This document shows, one piece after another, positions 1 to 12,344 of a stretch of DNA of 64,000 bases. Both the position numbers and the translations under genes were made by a program. The number at the start of each line of letters is the position of its first letter. Position 1 is the stretch's first letter. The DNA comes from Hybos culiciformis (lineage: Eukaryota; Arthropoda; Insecta; Diptera; Hybotidae): contig OZ023273.1 of assembly GCA_964007475.1 (NCBI GenBank), forward strand, positions 109,304,485 through 109,368,484, in the 5' to 3' direction. Below the pieces are notes generated by a model, which saw nothing but the letters and a program-made list of their open reading frames with translations, had not been told where the DNA came from and did no database searches.

Positions 1-3000
1 TTTTGAGAGAACAGATTGTCATTTTGTCAAAATTTGTAATTTTTTTTTTTATCCTTTTCCAATAAATGTTAAAAAGTGATCTCAAAGTTCGTAAATTTGA
101 GCAAAATGCAGCACAATTTTGTGTGGTAGATAATTTTCCACCATTATTTTTAAAAAAGTTAAAATCTATTGAAAACTAAATTCTAGTTTTATAATGGATT
201 TTTTTTAATAATAAAAATCTATTAATCAAAATAATTTGAAAAGAAAATTTATGAAAACAACAAGGTGCCCTTATGAAAAAACTTTATTTTAAAAGAAGTT
301 TTACATACAGGTAAAGAATTCATGTAACATTATATATATATTAATTGTATTTCTTATCATTTGTCAATATTTACAAAGGTATACACCCTTTTCATAGAGT
401 ATCAAATGAAAAAAGATTTATTAACTGATTTATTAAACACTTTTAAGTTACCTGAATTACAAAAAAAATATTTTTAAATATATGTTACAATGTTTCGTAC
501 ATAAAACAATGTATTTAAATGTTGTTTTTATTCAATGCTTAAAGCTAATTTGACTAAGGGAGTTGATCGATTTTTGTTTCAACATTTATCATATTGTAAT
601 TTTTTTTTTCGGTTCATGTGTGTGATTGATTCAAAGTTTGAGATTGATTTTCCTGTAGATATTTACTTTTTTCATTTATAAAAAGCTTGGTTTCTGTGTG
701 GTGAGTCACACTTACAATGGCACTCTTCCCGGCAGATTATTCTGCAACATATTATTATCTCTATATACTTTTTAATATAATTTTTATTTCAATTAAATTT
801 TTTTTCTCAGTGAATTTGGGAATAGGCATATTATTAGTTTGGTTATGTTAGAATTACCTTAATTTTAATTTTTTTTTTTTTGTTCAAAATAAATGAGACA
901 TGGATCCAATTAACTGAATTTGATGAATAAATGAAATAAAAACATAAACTTTAATAAATGCTATCATGTGAAATAAAATAAAAATTATTCTAGGTTAAGG
1001 CTTTTGATTATTAGTTTTTTTTTTTCGTGAATAAATAAATCATTTGTCAAAGCAAGGAAGCCATTTGGAATTTCTATGAAATTTTATTATGTTTTTTTGG
1101 TAGTGTTACAAAGTAATAAACCTAAAAGAAAATCAATTTCAATTTTTTTTAAATGACTTTCCAGATTTTTGTTTTCTTTTTTATATATATATTTTTTTTT
1201 TTGTTTGTTTATATTTGTATGTAAAGCTCTTTTCATTTCAAACACTTGAAAGAAAAGAATTTTCTTAAAGAAAAATAAGCAAAATTTTTTTATTTTTTAC
1301 TTTTGAAAAACTTCAAAAAAAAAACAAAAAAATAGAAAAATTTACATATTAGAAAATTCGAGGAAATTTCTTAAAAATTTTTAATACTAAATTTAAGAAT
1401 TGATTTCTTACAATTTTTTGCAGAGACTATACAGGGATAGTTTATTATATATAGAAATATAATATGTAAGAAATTAAAAATATATGTTAATTAAAGAAAT
1501 TTCAAGCTCAATATGCGAAATATTTTTTTCGTTTGTTGAAAAAATTCAAAGTGGTAAAATTATTTACCACTCAAATGGAATTACTGGTAAATTTCTTCGA
1601 CATAGAGTAGTTGTAGACTTTAAGAAGGTAACAATTTTTCTAATATTCCTCTATGTTTGCTGTATTCGTCTGTGCTTCAACATAAATAGTGAATTATGTA
1701 CGTGTGCATAAATATTGGTCCAAGAAATCGTCATATCACTTACAATAATTTAATTTTGATTCAGCAGCACGAAAATACACCAATTCGAATATATATTCAA
1801 AGTTTTGTTGAATTTGTTTGTTAGTTTGGCATATTGATTAAAATTATTGATTAAAATTATTATTGGAACAAATTATAATTAAAATTATATTACATGTTTG
1901 AATCTATATAAGAAAAAATTAAAATATATTGTTTTTAAGATTTTTAGAGTATTTTCACTATACTTTCCATAAAAGAAAAATAAATTGAGCAAATTTTTCG
2001 AACAAAATTATACCAGAAATTTTTTTTTTTAATTTTTATTATTTTTGTATAGATAATTTTATTTTTATTTATTTTTTTTTTAATTTCTAATTATTATTTA
2101 TATTTAAACAATTCTCTTTCATTTGTACAAAAAAGAAAAATTAAAAATAAATAAACAAAAAAACAAACTTCAGTGTTTTTTTTTTTTTTTCAAAAATGTA
2201 AATAAATAACTTTCTTTACTTTCAAACTTTATCCCGCTGCCAAATGTTTAATAAATTAATTACTTTTTACTCTTAAGCAAAATTTTACATTGTCAATTTT
2301 GCGAAAAAAAATTAAAAACAAATTTAAAAACTTTACAAAACAAAATAAATCTTTGCACACTGTTATTGCTTAATGAAATATAAAAAAAAATATCATAAAA
2401 ACATGATTCCCGCATGGATAAAATTAACCCATTCAAATTCAAAACAAGAATTATGGATGGTATCGTGTTTTGAATTTACAAATAATAATTATAACTGCAC
2501 AATGTTCTCAATCCCTTAAACCGCGATACTTTTAGCTAACTAACTTATCAATAAATGCACACTGCTGTTCACCGTCATCGATATTCTTTCTGGAAGTTTA
2601 CTGATTTAAGGTTAACCGATGTCTAATTACTGTATTCAAACATAATATATTGTATCCAAAACTTTTTCCCTAATTCTTACCATGACCGGTTCCAAGTTCC
2701 AAGTTGCATACAATTCTCCATGTATAATAAATAATGTATATTTTCTTTATTATTTATATTAATTACAAATGATAGATAAAATATTTTAAATTAATCACAC
2801 TGATTTTTTTATAAACAATGTTAAATTAAAACAAAATGTAAACAAATATAATAATAACTAAATAATAGAATGTAGAATATAGATTAGAAAAATAATATCT
2901 AAACAAAAATGTATGTTCAACAGTATTGGAAGTACAAAACAACACAAGAAAATATAGAAAAATAACCATGAATCGAATATGGGGTCCGTTTTAAACATTT

Positions 3001-5932
3001 TAGATTTAAGACACTTTAATTTTAAGATATATTGATCATAACCAGGGGCTGAACATATTTAATACCATATACTAATAATTTAATCATACTTTTATACAAA
3101 TATAACAATTTTCAACGAAATCCAGAGAATCCTAAGAACAATCGGGTCTAATCTTTTATTTAGGTTCCTCTATTTACCCAAAAAAAAATTCGTATGAAAA
3201 TTCTTTCGAACTTTGGTTGATAGGTATAGTAAAAGTGAACGACATACAGCCCATTTTTTCACTTATGATTGTAAACGGGCTAAAAAATTGTGTTCATGAA
3301 TGTAATTTTATCTTAACTAATCTACAAAAAAAAGATAAAATTCGGTACAAATATTATTAACTTTTTTTTTAACTTGAAATCAGTTTTATTTATCGCATTT
3401 ATTTATATATTTTTATTTATATGTCTGTTTTTTTTTGTAATGAAAAATCATGTAACCCCTTTATCATTGTCTAAAGTTATTATTTTCAATGTTAAAATTA
3501 ATATAAAAAGAAAATATATATATAAATTTTTTATTTTTCTTTGCTTTTTCAAGATTTATTAGTATTGTTCGAATAATTAAGAAATGAAATTTTACAGAAC
3601 AAGAAAATAAATAAGATTTATGGACGCACATTGGGGGAATAAAAAATGTTAAAGACTTTTTAAACTTGTATATGATGGTTCAAAATTTATAATTTCGTTT
3701 AACATTTTTAATTACAATTAAATAATTAATTTAATGTATATATACAAAATTTATTTTTTTTGTTTCTTAAAAATTATAAAATAGATACTTAGAAAGAAAT
3801 TATGGAAAATATTTTGAAATCACGCGTATATGAAAAACAAAGAAAAACTTAATGGAATAAATGATATTTAAATCATTAGAGATTTATTTTTGTCATTAAT
3901 TTCTATAATTAGATACTTTTATTATAACGAAAAAAAAAACAATTTTATTTTTCCTTTGGCAGATACTTAAAAAATTTGTTTTAAAGATAAATTTAATATG
4001 CGCAAATTTCAATTGAATTCATTTATTATTAATTTATCTTTCATTATAAAATTTAATAAAATTTTTCTTTAAAATATAATGTTAAATAATAATAAAGCTA
4101 ATGCTTAACCTTGTTACTGGATAATTTAAGAAATTGCACGCGTTCATTAAATTGTTTTCGTTTGATTCAGCCTAAAATATAACATGAATAAGAGCATATG
4201 AAAACTCAATTCCCAGCAGACATACTCATATTAGAGCATTTAAATATTTGAACTTTGTTTTAATATTTAATTATTTGGTAACTTTGCACTTATTGCATTC
4301 TTATAAAACAGATCATTATTTTGACATATTTTCCCTTTGAGCCATCTATAAAATAAAACTTTTAGAAATGTTTTTCCCTTAAGAGATATTATAATTTTTT
4401 TTAATGTACCATGTAGTATCGACATCGACATCTAATCATTAATATTATTACCTTTGAAGAATATATATAAGTATATACACCTAATCCCAATGGTACAACT
4501 TGTACAAAAATTTTAATTTAATAAAAAAAATTTCAATCAAGTAAAAGAAACTGAGATTTTCATCATTTCTTTTTTTTTTTTTTTTTCATTTAATTTCCGG
4601 TCGAGACAAATTACATTTTAATCCTTATAATTCAATTATTTTTTCTTCCCTCAGACAAACAAAAAAAATAATAATATTTTAACCTTTCTTCAGAACATTT
4701 ATAAAATTTTTTTGATTAAAAAATTACAAAAAAGAAAAAGTAAAAAAATTCTTAATATTGTGTCTTTCCTTTTTCAGAATGATCAACGGATTTCAGGTAC
4801 AAAACATTTTTAAATATAACTAACTATATATAGAAATGTATAAGTTTAAGCTTTTCGTGATAATGAAAAATTGAACAAATAATTAAAATATTTCCATAAT
4901 TGAAAAAGAAAGATGTGAAAAAATAAAAAAAAAAAATTATTAATTGATTCAAAGTCACAATGAATCTCAATTCTCACATTGTAATTGAATCGTTAGAGAA
5001 GCTATTTCTCTATGAATTTTTCACAACCAATGCATTCATGTGATACACTGGATGTCATACCCCGTAAATAGCATGAATATTTCTATGAGTTAATTTTGTC
5101 AATAAGAAATTAGAATTATGTATATGAATATGTATATACTTTACTTATTAATATAAAATTTATGATTTATCAAAAGAAAATAAGTCAAGTCCTTATTTCT
5201 TTGGCAAGGACTCACAATTATGCTTAAAATCATATAAAATTCCTCTCTTTTATTGACGCAAATAGTAAGTTCACTTTGTTTACAAACATAATAAATTTTG
5301 CCAAATGCTGAGATCAAAATCATACAATAACAGTGTAACATATTTTAGCACAGAGATAAGAATATTTTTACTTCACATTACGTGAATAAATTTTACTTAG
5401 TCATTAAAAAGTTGTCTTATTGAAAATCTAAATGAAAATAAAATTCGTGATTACATTTCATTATGAGCTTAAGTGCAATATAGAGAAGATGATTTTGTTT
5501 TAATAAATGAAGATGATATTTTTCTTTAAAGTAAAAACAAAAAATAAAAATATAAAATAAAAATCCTGAAAGGACAATATTATTTACATAACTTTTATTT
5601 TTAATGAGATTCCTTTTTAAAATGTTAGGAATTCGAGTAAAAATTCTAAAAGAAACACAGATGAAATTTTTCCTTTAATTATTTTTTTTTATTTAATGCA
5701 AATAAAAGACAATTTCACTTTTTAATATAAATTTTCGTAATTCCTTCACCTTTTTTAAAAAAAGAGAAAATTAAAATGTTTCCTTTTCTTTCTTAGGAAA
5801 AGCTTTATTTTTTTTTTTGCTTCAAAATAGAACTTTGATATAATATTTCTTTCAACAAGTAAAGAAAAAAGAATCAAGTTCAAAATTCTTTACTCTTGCA
5901 GAAAGCAAAAATTTATTTATAATTTTATATTC
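1..5932. other. AT-rich DNA without recognisable genes
   Basis: This stretch is A/T-rich with many homopolymer runs. I see no coding region with a recognisable motif, and the few open frames here are low-complexity Phe/Ile/Lys/Asn strings. It contains one short dispersed repeat (3107-3180, listed separately) and one weak microexon-like site (4778-4796, see findings). Confidence 0.6.
3107..3180 (+). repeat. Dispersed repeat copy 1 (pairs with 56137-56230)
   Basis: About 75 bases resemble 56137-56230 in the same orientation. Both read ttttca..gaaatc, then gaatcct, then a tcg-gtctaa block, then TTTAGGTTCCTCTA followed by an ac-rich end. The block TTCCTCTATTTACGTACCAA also occurs in the repeat-tailed element at 43928-43947, so all three may be fragments of one family. 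The superfamily is unknown. Confidence 0.5.
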
Positions 5933-6505
5933 TAATGCCTTGTTCAGACAACGACTAAATCATGATTTCGTAATCGTGATTTGCGTAGATAATCATACTT
6001 TGAAAACCTGTGTGAACACGATTATGAACGAAAACAAAAAAAGTAAACAACATGAAAACAAACAAAATAAAAACATAAATATTATTTGCTACTCAAATTT
6101 TTTTTTGTTTTGAAAATAAAGAAAATATGTCAAAAATAAAAGTCAAATGGGTAACATGGATGGTAAAAAACTATAAACTCATCCCTGAAATTTTTCATGA
6201 TTTTCGATAATCATGATTTCCGATGACACTTTTTTGTATGAGCAAAATCATGAAAAAAAACAAAAGAGCTGTCATGGGACACCAGATTGGAACGTAGTTC
6301 CTTAGCGTACATATAAGTAATTTTCATTTTTTATCAATTCAAAATTTTATTAATTTAAAAAGAAACTTTTTTCTACTTTTCCCAGTTTTCTCTAATTTTG
6401 CATTTTTTTCATTTAAAGAAACCTTTTTTAAGGAGCAATTTTAGACTGTTTTTTCGAATTTCGAAGATCTTTTTTGACATCGAAAATTCAAAAAGCTAAA
6501 ACTAA

Positions 6506-6786
6506 GAGTCTGTTCACTTATTAGTGATTATTGAAAAAATTGAAATCGGATTTAATATTCCAGATTTTTTAATTTGTGAACGACACGATTTTACTGCTGT
6601 TATTTAAAAAAATGAAATAATTTTGTCCTAAAGCCGTTCACAAATTCAATTGTACTTCTTAAAATTCTGCAAAGGGAAATTTTAAATTTCCCATAACAAA
6701 CTAAATTTGTAGGTCTACTTTTAAGTGAATTCAAAAACTAAAATTGTATAGAAAAGAAAAAAGCGGTTAAAATGGGTAAGAAAATT
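6506..6786 (+). repeat. Left Harbinger TIR (about 281 bp)
   Basis: The arm matches the reverse complement of 13062-13342 with only scattered mismatches through to the block GGGTAAGAAAATT. The similarity runs past the usual subterminal region and includes a start codon with a splice donor (ATGG/GTAAG at 6772-6780) identical to the first exon of the Myb-like gene in the other arm. The matching stops where the hairpin insertion begins. Confidence 0.9.
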
Positions 6787-6789
6787 CGG

Positions 6790-7096
6790 TCGGTCACGTA
6801 TTATTATAAGTTTTTGATTTCAGTCAGCCAAATATTATTTTATAAGTAGTTGATTTTAGCAGATTATACAGAATGCAGAAAATTACGTCCTCAACTTAGA
6901 AATTGTGACTCTAAGAGTCTGTTCACTTATTAAACGATTGAAAAAAAAGAAATCTCCCTTTTCTGTAAAACAAATGTCACAATTTATAAATTGAGGACGT
7001 AATTTTCTGCATTCTGTATAATCTGCTAAAATCAACTACTTATAAAATAATATTCGACTGACTGAAATCAAAAACTTATAAATAATACGTGACCGG
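6790..7096. mobile_element. Hairpin (MITE-like) insertion in the left arm
   Basis: Two arms of about 120 bases (6790-6908 and 6977-7096) are near-perfect inverted copies that start and end with CGGTCACGTATT-type sequence. The 68-base loop contains TAA followed by GAGTCTGTTCACTTATTA (6912-6932), a fragment of the Harbinger terminus itself. The hairpin lies just past the TIR, upstream of the transposase exons. No clear target duplication was found. It could be a separate MITE or a rearrangement of Harbinger ends. Confidence 0.75.
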
Positions 7097-7326
7097 CTTG
7101 AAAAACAAGATTTATTTTTTTGGTGGAATTGGAATAGGTACAATAGATTTTTTTTAAATTAATTAAAATTAGAAAAATAAATTAATAAATAATAAAAAAA
7201 AGTATATTTAAAATTAAATTTAAATAAATAATGCATCCAGTGAAAAGAAAAGTTTTTGCACTTGCTTTCCCGCTCATTAGCAGATATTTTATGGATATAA
7301 ATAACATTTTGAAGTCATTTTTGGAG

Positions 7327-7402
7327 GTAATATAGAATATTATTATTAAAATAAACATTTTAAAATGGATCAAGTAATAATTATGCTTATAAATATTTGT
7401 AG
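7327..7402 (+). other. Transposase intron 1
   Basis: GTAATATAG at the donor and ATTTGTAG at the acceptor. It is 76 bases long, A/T-rich, with an in-frame stop right after the donor. Removing it joins exon 1 in phase 0 to the exon that reads NYEDSDSD, in frame with the downstream ATG at 7472. Confidence 0.8.
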
Positions 7403-7698
7403 AATTACGAAGATTCCGATTCGGATTCCGATTCTGAAAACGAAAATTCAGCTTTTCAATCCTTACCGTTAATGAAATACCAACCATTAAGGCAAGAAGA
7501 TTACATTGAAAGAGTTGTGGCTAATTACAGTAATGTGGAGTTTCAGCAAGCATTTCGATTAACAAGGGAAAGTTACGAATTTTTATTGGTTAAACTTTCC
7601 AATAATATTGATTTATTTAGTGTAGGACGTCCGCAAACTGATTTAAACAACCAGTTACTAGCAGTTATATGGTTATTGGCGACTCCAGATTCTTATAG

Positions 7699-7764
7699 GT
7701 AATAACAACAAATTCTTTAGTAATACTAAATAAATTTTAACATTAAATTTTTCCTTAATTTTAG
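7699..7764 (+). other. Transposase intron 2
   Basis: Donor AG/GTAATA and acceptor TTAATTTTAG/ATCAG, 66 bases. Removing it splits an Arg codon (AG/A) and joins the two halves of the helix-turn-helix in frame. A second copy of this acceptor region lies downstream of the gene at 8699-8731. Confidence 0.85.
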
Positions 7765-9488
7765 ATCAGTTGGTGAAAAGTTTGGTTATTCGAAGTCTAC
7801 TCTTTCAAAGTTTTTTTTTCGAATTGTAAGAGCTTTAAATATGTTGTCCTCTACAATAATTAAATGGCCTGCTGAATCAGATATTAAAAATAAAATTAAT
7901 ATTTTTGGACAAAAATCACCGTTTAAAAATGTGATTGGTGCCATAGACGGTACTTATGTTCCAATAAGTCCGCCAGAGGATCAAGCTATTTGGTACAGAA
8001 ACAGGAACAAATTTCATTCAATTACATTACAAGCCATATGTGATTCCGAAATGAGTTTTATGGATTGTTCAGTTGGATACCCAAGCTCCGTTCATGACGC
8101 AAGAATTTTCAAAAAAAGCAATATCAAACCCTGAAAAATATTTTCCAAATAATGCAGTTATCCTTGGCGACAAAGCATACCCACTTATGAAATGGTGTAT
8201 CACCCCATTCAAAGACAGAGGAAAACTGAACGAACAACAAAAACTATTCAATTCAAGGCATTCGGGTACTAGAAATATAATAGAACGATCTTTCGCTCTT
8301 TTATTTGGAAGATTTCGGCGATTGCAAATGTTGAGCATGAAGTGTTGTGACTGGTATTCTCACACAGTTCTTGCGTGTTGTGTGTTACATAATATATGTT
8401 TAATGCATCCCGATGAATTTATTTATTGCGAAATGGAAAAGATAGAAGTGCTCAAAGTAGTTCCGAATTAGTATTTGTAAATGATGATGATGACGACGAC
8501 GATATTCTTCAGGGAGAAGTAGTTAGAAATTTCATGCTTCAGAGAATATAAAAAAAAATAAACAAAAAACGATTGTAAATTTTTAGAAAAATAAAATCTA
8601 TTTTAAAAAATAATTTTACATAAATTTTTTTTATTAATATTATAAGTCTATTTATCACAAACAATTATTTGCTAATCACAACATTACCAAATCACTTTTA
8701 ACATTAAATGTTTTCTTAATTTTAGATCAGTTTTTAGACAAAAATTTCTCATCTGAAAATATATAAATCATCATGGTAGTCACAGTCACAGTGCAAAGAA
8801 TAAATTTTACCTACAAAAAAAATAAATTATTAATTATAATTCTAGCAAAATTAGTAGGAAGAATTTTATTTACGAACTGTAATTTTTATTACATTTAAAG
8901 AAAAAAGTTAAATGAAGAAAGATATCAAGATATTCATCGAACATTTTGTAACGCTTTATTACAAAATTGAAGTCTAGATTTTTAAAAATTAATGAAAAAG
9001 ATTTGATGTCATCTATAATGTCTATATGGAAATATTTTGATTAAAATCTGAAAAATATATTTAAAAATAGGCTTACTTTTTGTCCCTACTGCATAAAAAT
9101 TATAATTTTTCTATCAATTTTTCCATAGTCTTTTGGAATACTTCCATGGATTTGGATTGGGATTGTGACACAGCATTCAATAATTCTTTATGATGTCGTT
9201 CTTTCATTTCCATTTTTAGTTTAAAGCGTTCTTGATGTTCATCTCTACTTAAAATACTATTTTCTGTGGCTCTTCGAACCTCACTCAAAACTGACTCCGA
9301 ATTAGACAATTTTTTTCTTTTCCTTGGAGGTTCTACCAAATCCAGCTCCTCATCGCCCTCACATAAAATGTTTGCTGACGAGGTGGATGGCATGTTATAA
9401 GAACTGGATTCTACTATTGACATTGGTGCCATAAAATGTTCTTTTAGAAACATATCGTCAAATTGCCTCTCGTATTTAAAAAAAGCTG

Positions 9489-9598
9489 AGGTGGAATTAT
9501 GTAACTTTGTAGTCTTTGTGACAATCGACAATTTCAAACACGATCAATTTCTATGGACAATGAAAATTATGCTTCACGTATCTAATCATCATCGTCAT
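9489..9598 (+). repeat. TIR A, left copy
   Basis: About 110 bases starting AGGTGGAATTATGTAAC and ending near CATCATCGTC are an inverted match of 11632-11741. They contain TGACAATCGACAATTTCAAA and a TGCTTCACGTA motif shared in spirit with the B ends. Confidence 0.85.
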
Positions 9599-9666
9599 TT
9601 TGAAATAAAAAGGTAGTAAAACTCAATTAATATCTTGAAAGGATAACTAATTTATAAAGTAAACCT

Positions 9667-9885
9667 TGGGTGGAATCATATAACAATTGTCACCGGTCGA
9701 CAATCGACAATTGTCACAAAATTTAACAATTGTCGACTTTTTGCTTCATGTAATTTTAATAAGTGGAAATCACATTTCTCATAATATTATTCAGTAATTA
9801 ACGAAAAAAAAATTTTTTAATTGTCGACTTCGATCACAAACACGACCAATTCGACTTTTTTGCTTCATGGAAAAATATCGTAAAT
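9667..9885 (+). repeat. TIR B, left copy
   Basis: About 220 bases beginning GGGTGGAATCATATAAC match the reverse complement of 12345-12561. The first 90 bases are almost identical and the rest about three-quarters so. They include repeated ACAATTGTC / GTCGAC palindromes and two TTTTTGCTTCATG motifs, arranged like subterminal transposase-binding sites. CTT lies just outside (9664-9666). Confidence 0.85.
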
Positions 9886-11297
9886 TTTTAAATATCGTTT
9901 TAGCAAAAAATATAGTGTAGAGAATTTTTTTTAAATATTAAACCACATTTTTTCTCTCTCAATAATTTCTTAATTTAGTAAACAAACTTAAAATTTTATA
10001 CTGTATTTATGATTTTAAAACATACACTAACAAAAGGTTTTTAGTTGTATTCTTTATAATGGCAACGTGAAAATTGATATAGAAAATTTTTTATTTCGTA
10101 TGTGGTGTGGTGTTTTATGAAATTTTTGAAAATTACGCATACTTATTTTACACTTTTTCATAATTGTGTTTTATTTATAATTCGTAAATCATAAAAATGT
10201 TTAGAACTCATCTATTTAACTTATGCTTTCATATTGATTAAAAGTACCTACTGATTTTAAAGATAAATTTTAAACAAATATTTCAATCAATTCATTAATT
10301 TTGGAAAAACAAAACCATTATTTTACTTCATTAAAATGTATTTATTTAATTAAAAAATGATTATTTTCTTAACCGATTTTATTTTATTCAGAACTAAGTA
10401 CTTTTGCTTGGATCAAATATTGTGTTAATATTTAACATACTTCGTTTGTTCCGATTCATATTTCTTCCTTGACAATATTATCTAAGGGATAAATAACATA
10501 ACAATAGAATGACTTATCAAACGTGCTTCTTTAGTTTTTCATCATTTAGCTGAGTCAAAGCAAATAATCTTCCTTGAATTATGTACATATTTACATTGAT
10601 ATCTAATTCAAATTTTATAATTTTAATTTCTGATCATTATCTAGGAAATAATAAATTTTTATAAAAATTTAGGTTTTAGGAGCCATAACTAATTTAAATG
10701 ATTTTAAGCGTTTAAAAAATTAAATTTTAATTAGAGAATAAATTATAACTATAAAACAATTGTTTAAGAATAAACAATTTATTTTAATTATTTTTATAAA
10801 TAAACCAAGTATTTTCTTTCAATAATGGTCAATCAGATAAAAATATTAAACTATCAAATGGCCCAAAAATAAAAAAATTCTATAATAAATAACATTCAAT
10901 AAGGCATCTTGAAAACTGCCATTCAAGGATTAAATATTAGCCCTTCTCACCTCCTACAATTCATAAAATCGTAAATCAAAATTTTAAAATGATACATTGT
11001 AGTTTTTGTTAATTTATAATTTAGAAATTAATGGCCAAATATCTAGACTTTCTTATTATTGAAGTTTTTAATTCACTTCAAAAATAAAACGTTTTATTTT
11101 TTTAAGATGCTTATAGATGTTTATTCTTTATTCAACAACAGTTTGAACCTTCGACGAAATGGAAATAATTAAAAAAAAACAAAAAAAAAACGTAATCCTT
11201 ATCAATGGTTACGAAATAAAATCATTTGTTGAATAAAAGTAAATTGACATTTTATAAAAAAAAAATTTTGATTTATTAATTTATTGTTTTAAAATTG

Positions 11298-11906
11298 ACG
11301 ACCAAAAAATAGCTGTCGTTTTTATTTGATAGACAATTGTCTATAATTTCAGTTATGTGAAGCTAAACTGTTTTTCGACAATTGTCTATTAAAATCAAAA
11401 AAAGTAGGTACATAATTTTTTTTTCTCCGCGCTCACATTTTTTTAAATATTTTATAAATCAAAGTTCACTCTATAAATCAGTTGAAATTTTAGGTTTTTA
11501 TTAAGTTTTATAACCCACACATTTACAATTTGGACTCTTCTTTTCTTGAAGTAAGCTTTACTTTGTATATATTTTCTCTTAAAGAGAGGAAATAAACTCT
11601 TTTTTTGCCAGAAAGAAATATAATATACAACAGATGATGATGATTAAATACGCGAAGCAATAATTTTCATTGTCCATACAAATTGATCGTGTTTGAAATT
11701 GTCGATTGTCACAAAAACGACAAAGTTACATAATTCCACCCCTTAATTTATAAAATATTTGTAAAATTTGTAGAGGAAAAGCGAAGATTGTGTACCGACT
11801 TTTCTAAAATTTTGTAGTCAATTGTCGATAAAAAAAATTTGCTTCCTATAATTTAAATTATCGTGAATTGTCTATCAAAATAAAACGACAGCTATTTTTT
11901 GGTCGT
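11298..11906. mobile_element. Element C: 609-bp inverted-repeat element
   Basis: The arms 11298-11413 and 11790-11906 are inverted copies starting ACGACCAAAAAATAGCTGTC and containing TAGACAATTGTC and GAAGC motifs related to those of TIRs A and B. TIR A' lies inside it. No target duplication could be read. It may be a third member of the same family or part of a larger rearranged element. Confidence 0.6.
11632..11741 (-). repeat. TIR A', right copy
   Basis: Inverted partner of 9489-9598, ending ATAATTCCACCC and followed by CTT (11742-11744). It lies between B-left and B-right, so the A and B pairs interleave. Confidence 0.85.
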
Positions 11907-11920
11907 TTCTATAGTAAATG

Positions 11921-12278
11921 AACGTCGATTTGGCTGAAATTTGGGGAGGAGGTAGATGCGATGAATAAACCTCGAAATCCAACAGGATTTTTCCACGAAA
12001 GCCCCCGTTTCGGAAATATGACCCACCAAATTTTTCATATGTTTCATATACAGGAAATTCTTTTTTGCTCCTATTTGCCTTATTTTTGGAGAAGGGGTAG
12101 ATGAGGTGTCCCGAATGTCAAATCCAAACAATTTTTTTCGGAACAATCTTATTTGGTATGTATGAAAATTTTGGGGGCCATATTTCCGGAACGGAGGGTT
12201 TCCTGAAAAAATCCTCTTGGACTTGGGGGTTTGGTCACCGCCTCTACCTCCCCACCAAGTTTCAGCGAAATCGAATCT
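11921..12278. repeat. Diverged 360-bp palindrome (inverted repeat D)
   Basis: The left half begins CGATTTGGCTGAAATTTGG and the right half ends CCAAGTTTCAGCGAAATCG. Both carry a GGTAGA block, then GGAAATATG(A/G)CC, then a TTTTCATA block, in inverted order. By eye the arms are roughly three-quarters identical. The G/C content is higher than the surroundings, and the open frames on both strands here are shadows of the palindrome. Confidence 0.7.
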
Positions 12279-12344
12279 CAACACTCATCTGCACTTTAGC
12301 CAAATTCTCTACATTTTTTTTTTTTCAAAACGATTAAACGAAAA

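Larger units (their letters stand above)
7231..8551 (+). pseudogene. PIF/Harbinger transposase (HARBI1-like), spliced, two frameshifts
   Basis: This gene encodes the DDE/DDD-type nuclease that cuts and joins Harbinger ends in the nucleus. Inferred exons are 7231-7326, 7403-7698 and 7765-8551. Both introns are GT...AG (76 and 66 bases), and the reading frame is kept across both joins. The product would be about 392 residues, normal for the family. An acidic stretch (DSDSDSDSE) precedes an N-terminal helix-turn-helix (LLAVIWLLATPDSYRSVGEKF, then SKSTLSKFF). The DDE_Tnp_4 motifs follow: GAIDGTY (Asp about 192), GYPSSVHDARIF (about 242), LGDKAYP (about 266) and NIIERSF (Glu about 304). The frame shifts at an A7 run (8111-8117) and shifts back at an A4 run (8437-8440). 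The recovered frame ends in an Asp-rich C-terminus, stop at 8549. An AATAAA lies at 8557-8562. The start could be 7231, or the ATGG exon in the TIR (6772) spliced to 7241 in frame. Confidence 0.9.

Noticed and set aside
8111..8117. Programmed ribosomal frameshifting at the A7 run of the transposase
   Set aside because: The needed change is +1, while A-rich slippery sites of this type usually give -1. A second indel later restores the frame, and this family is not known to use frameshifting. Indels or read errors are simpler.
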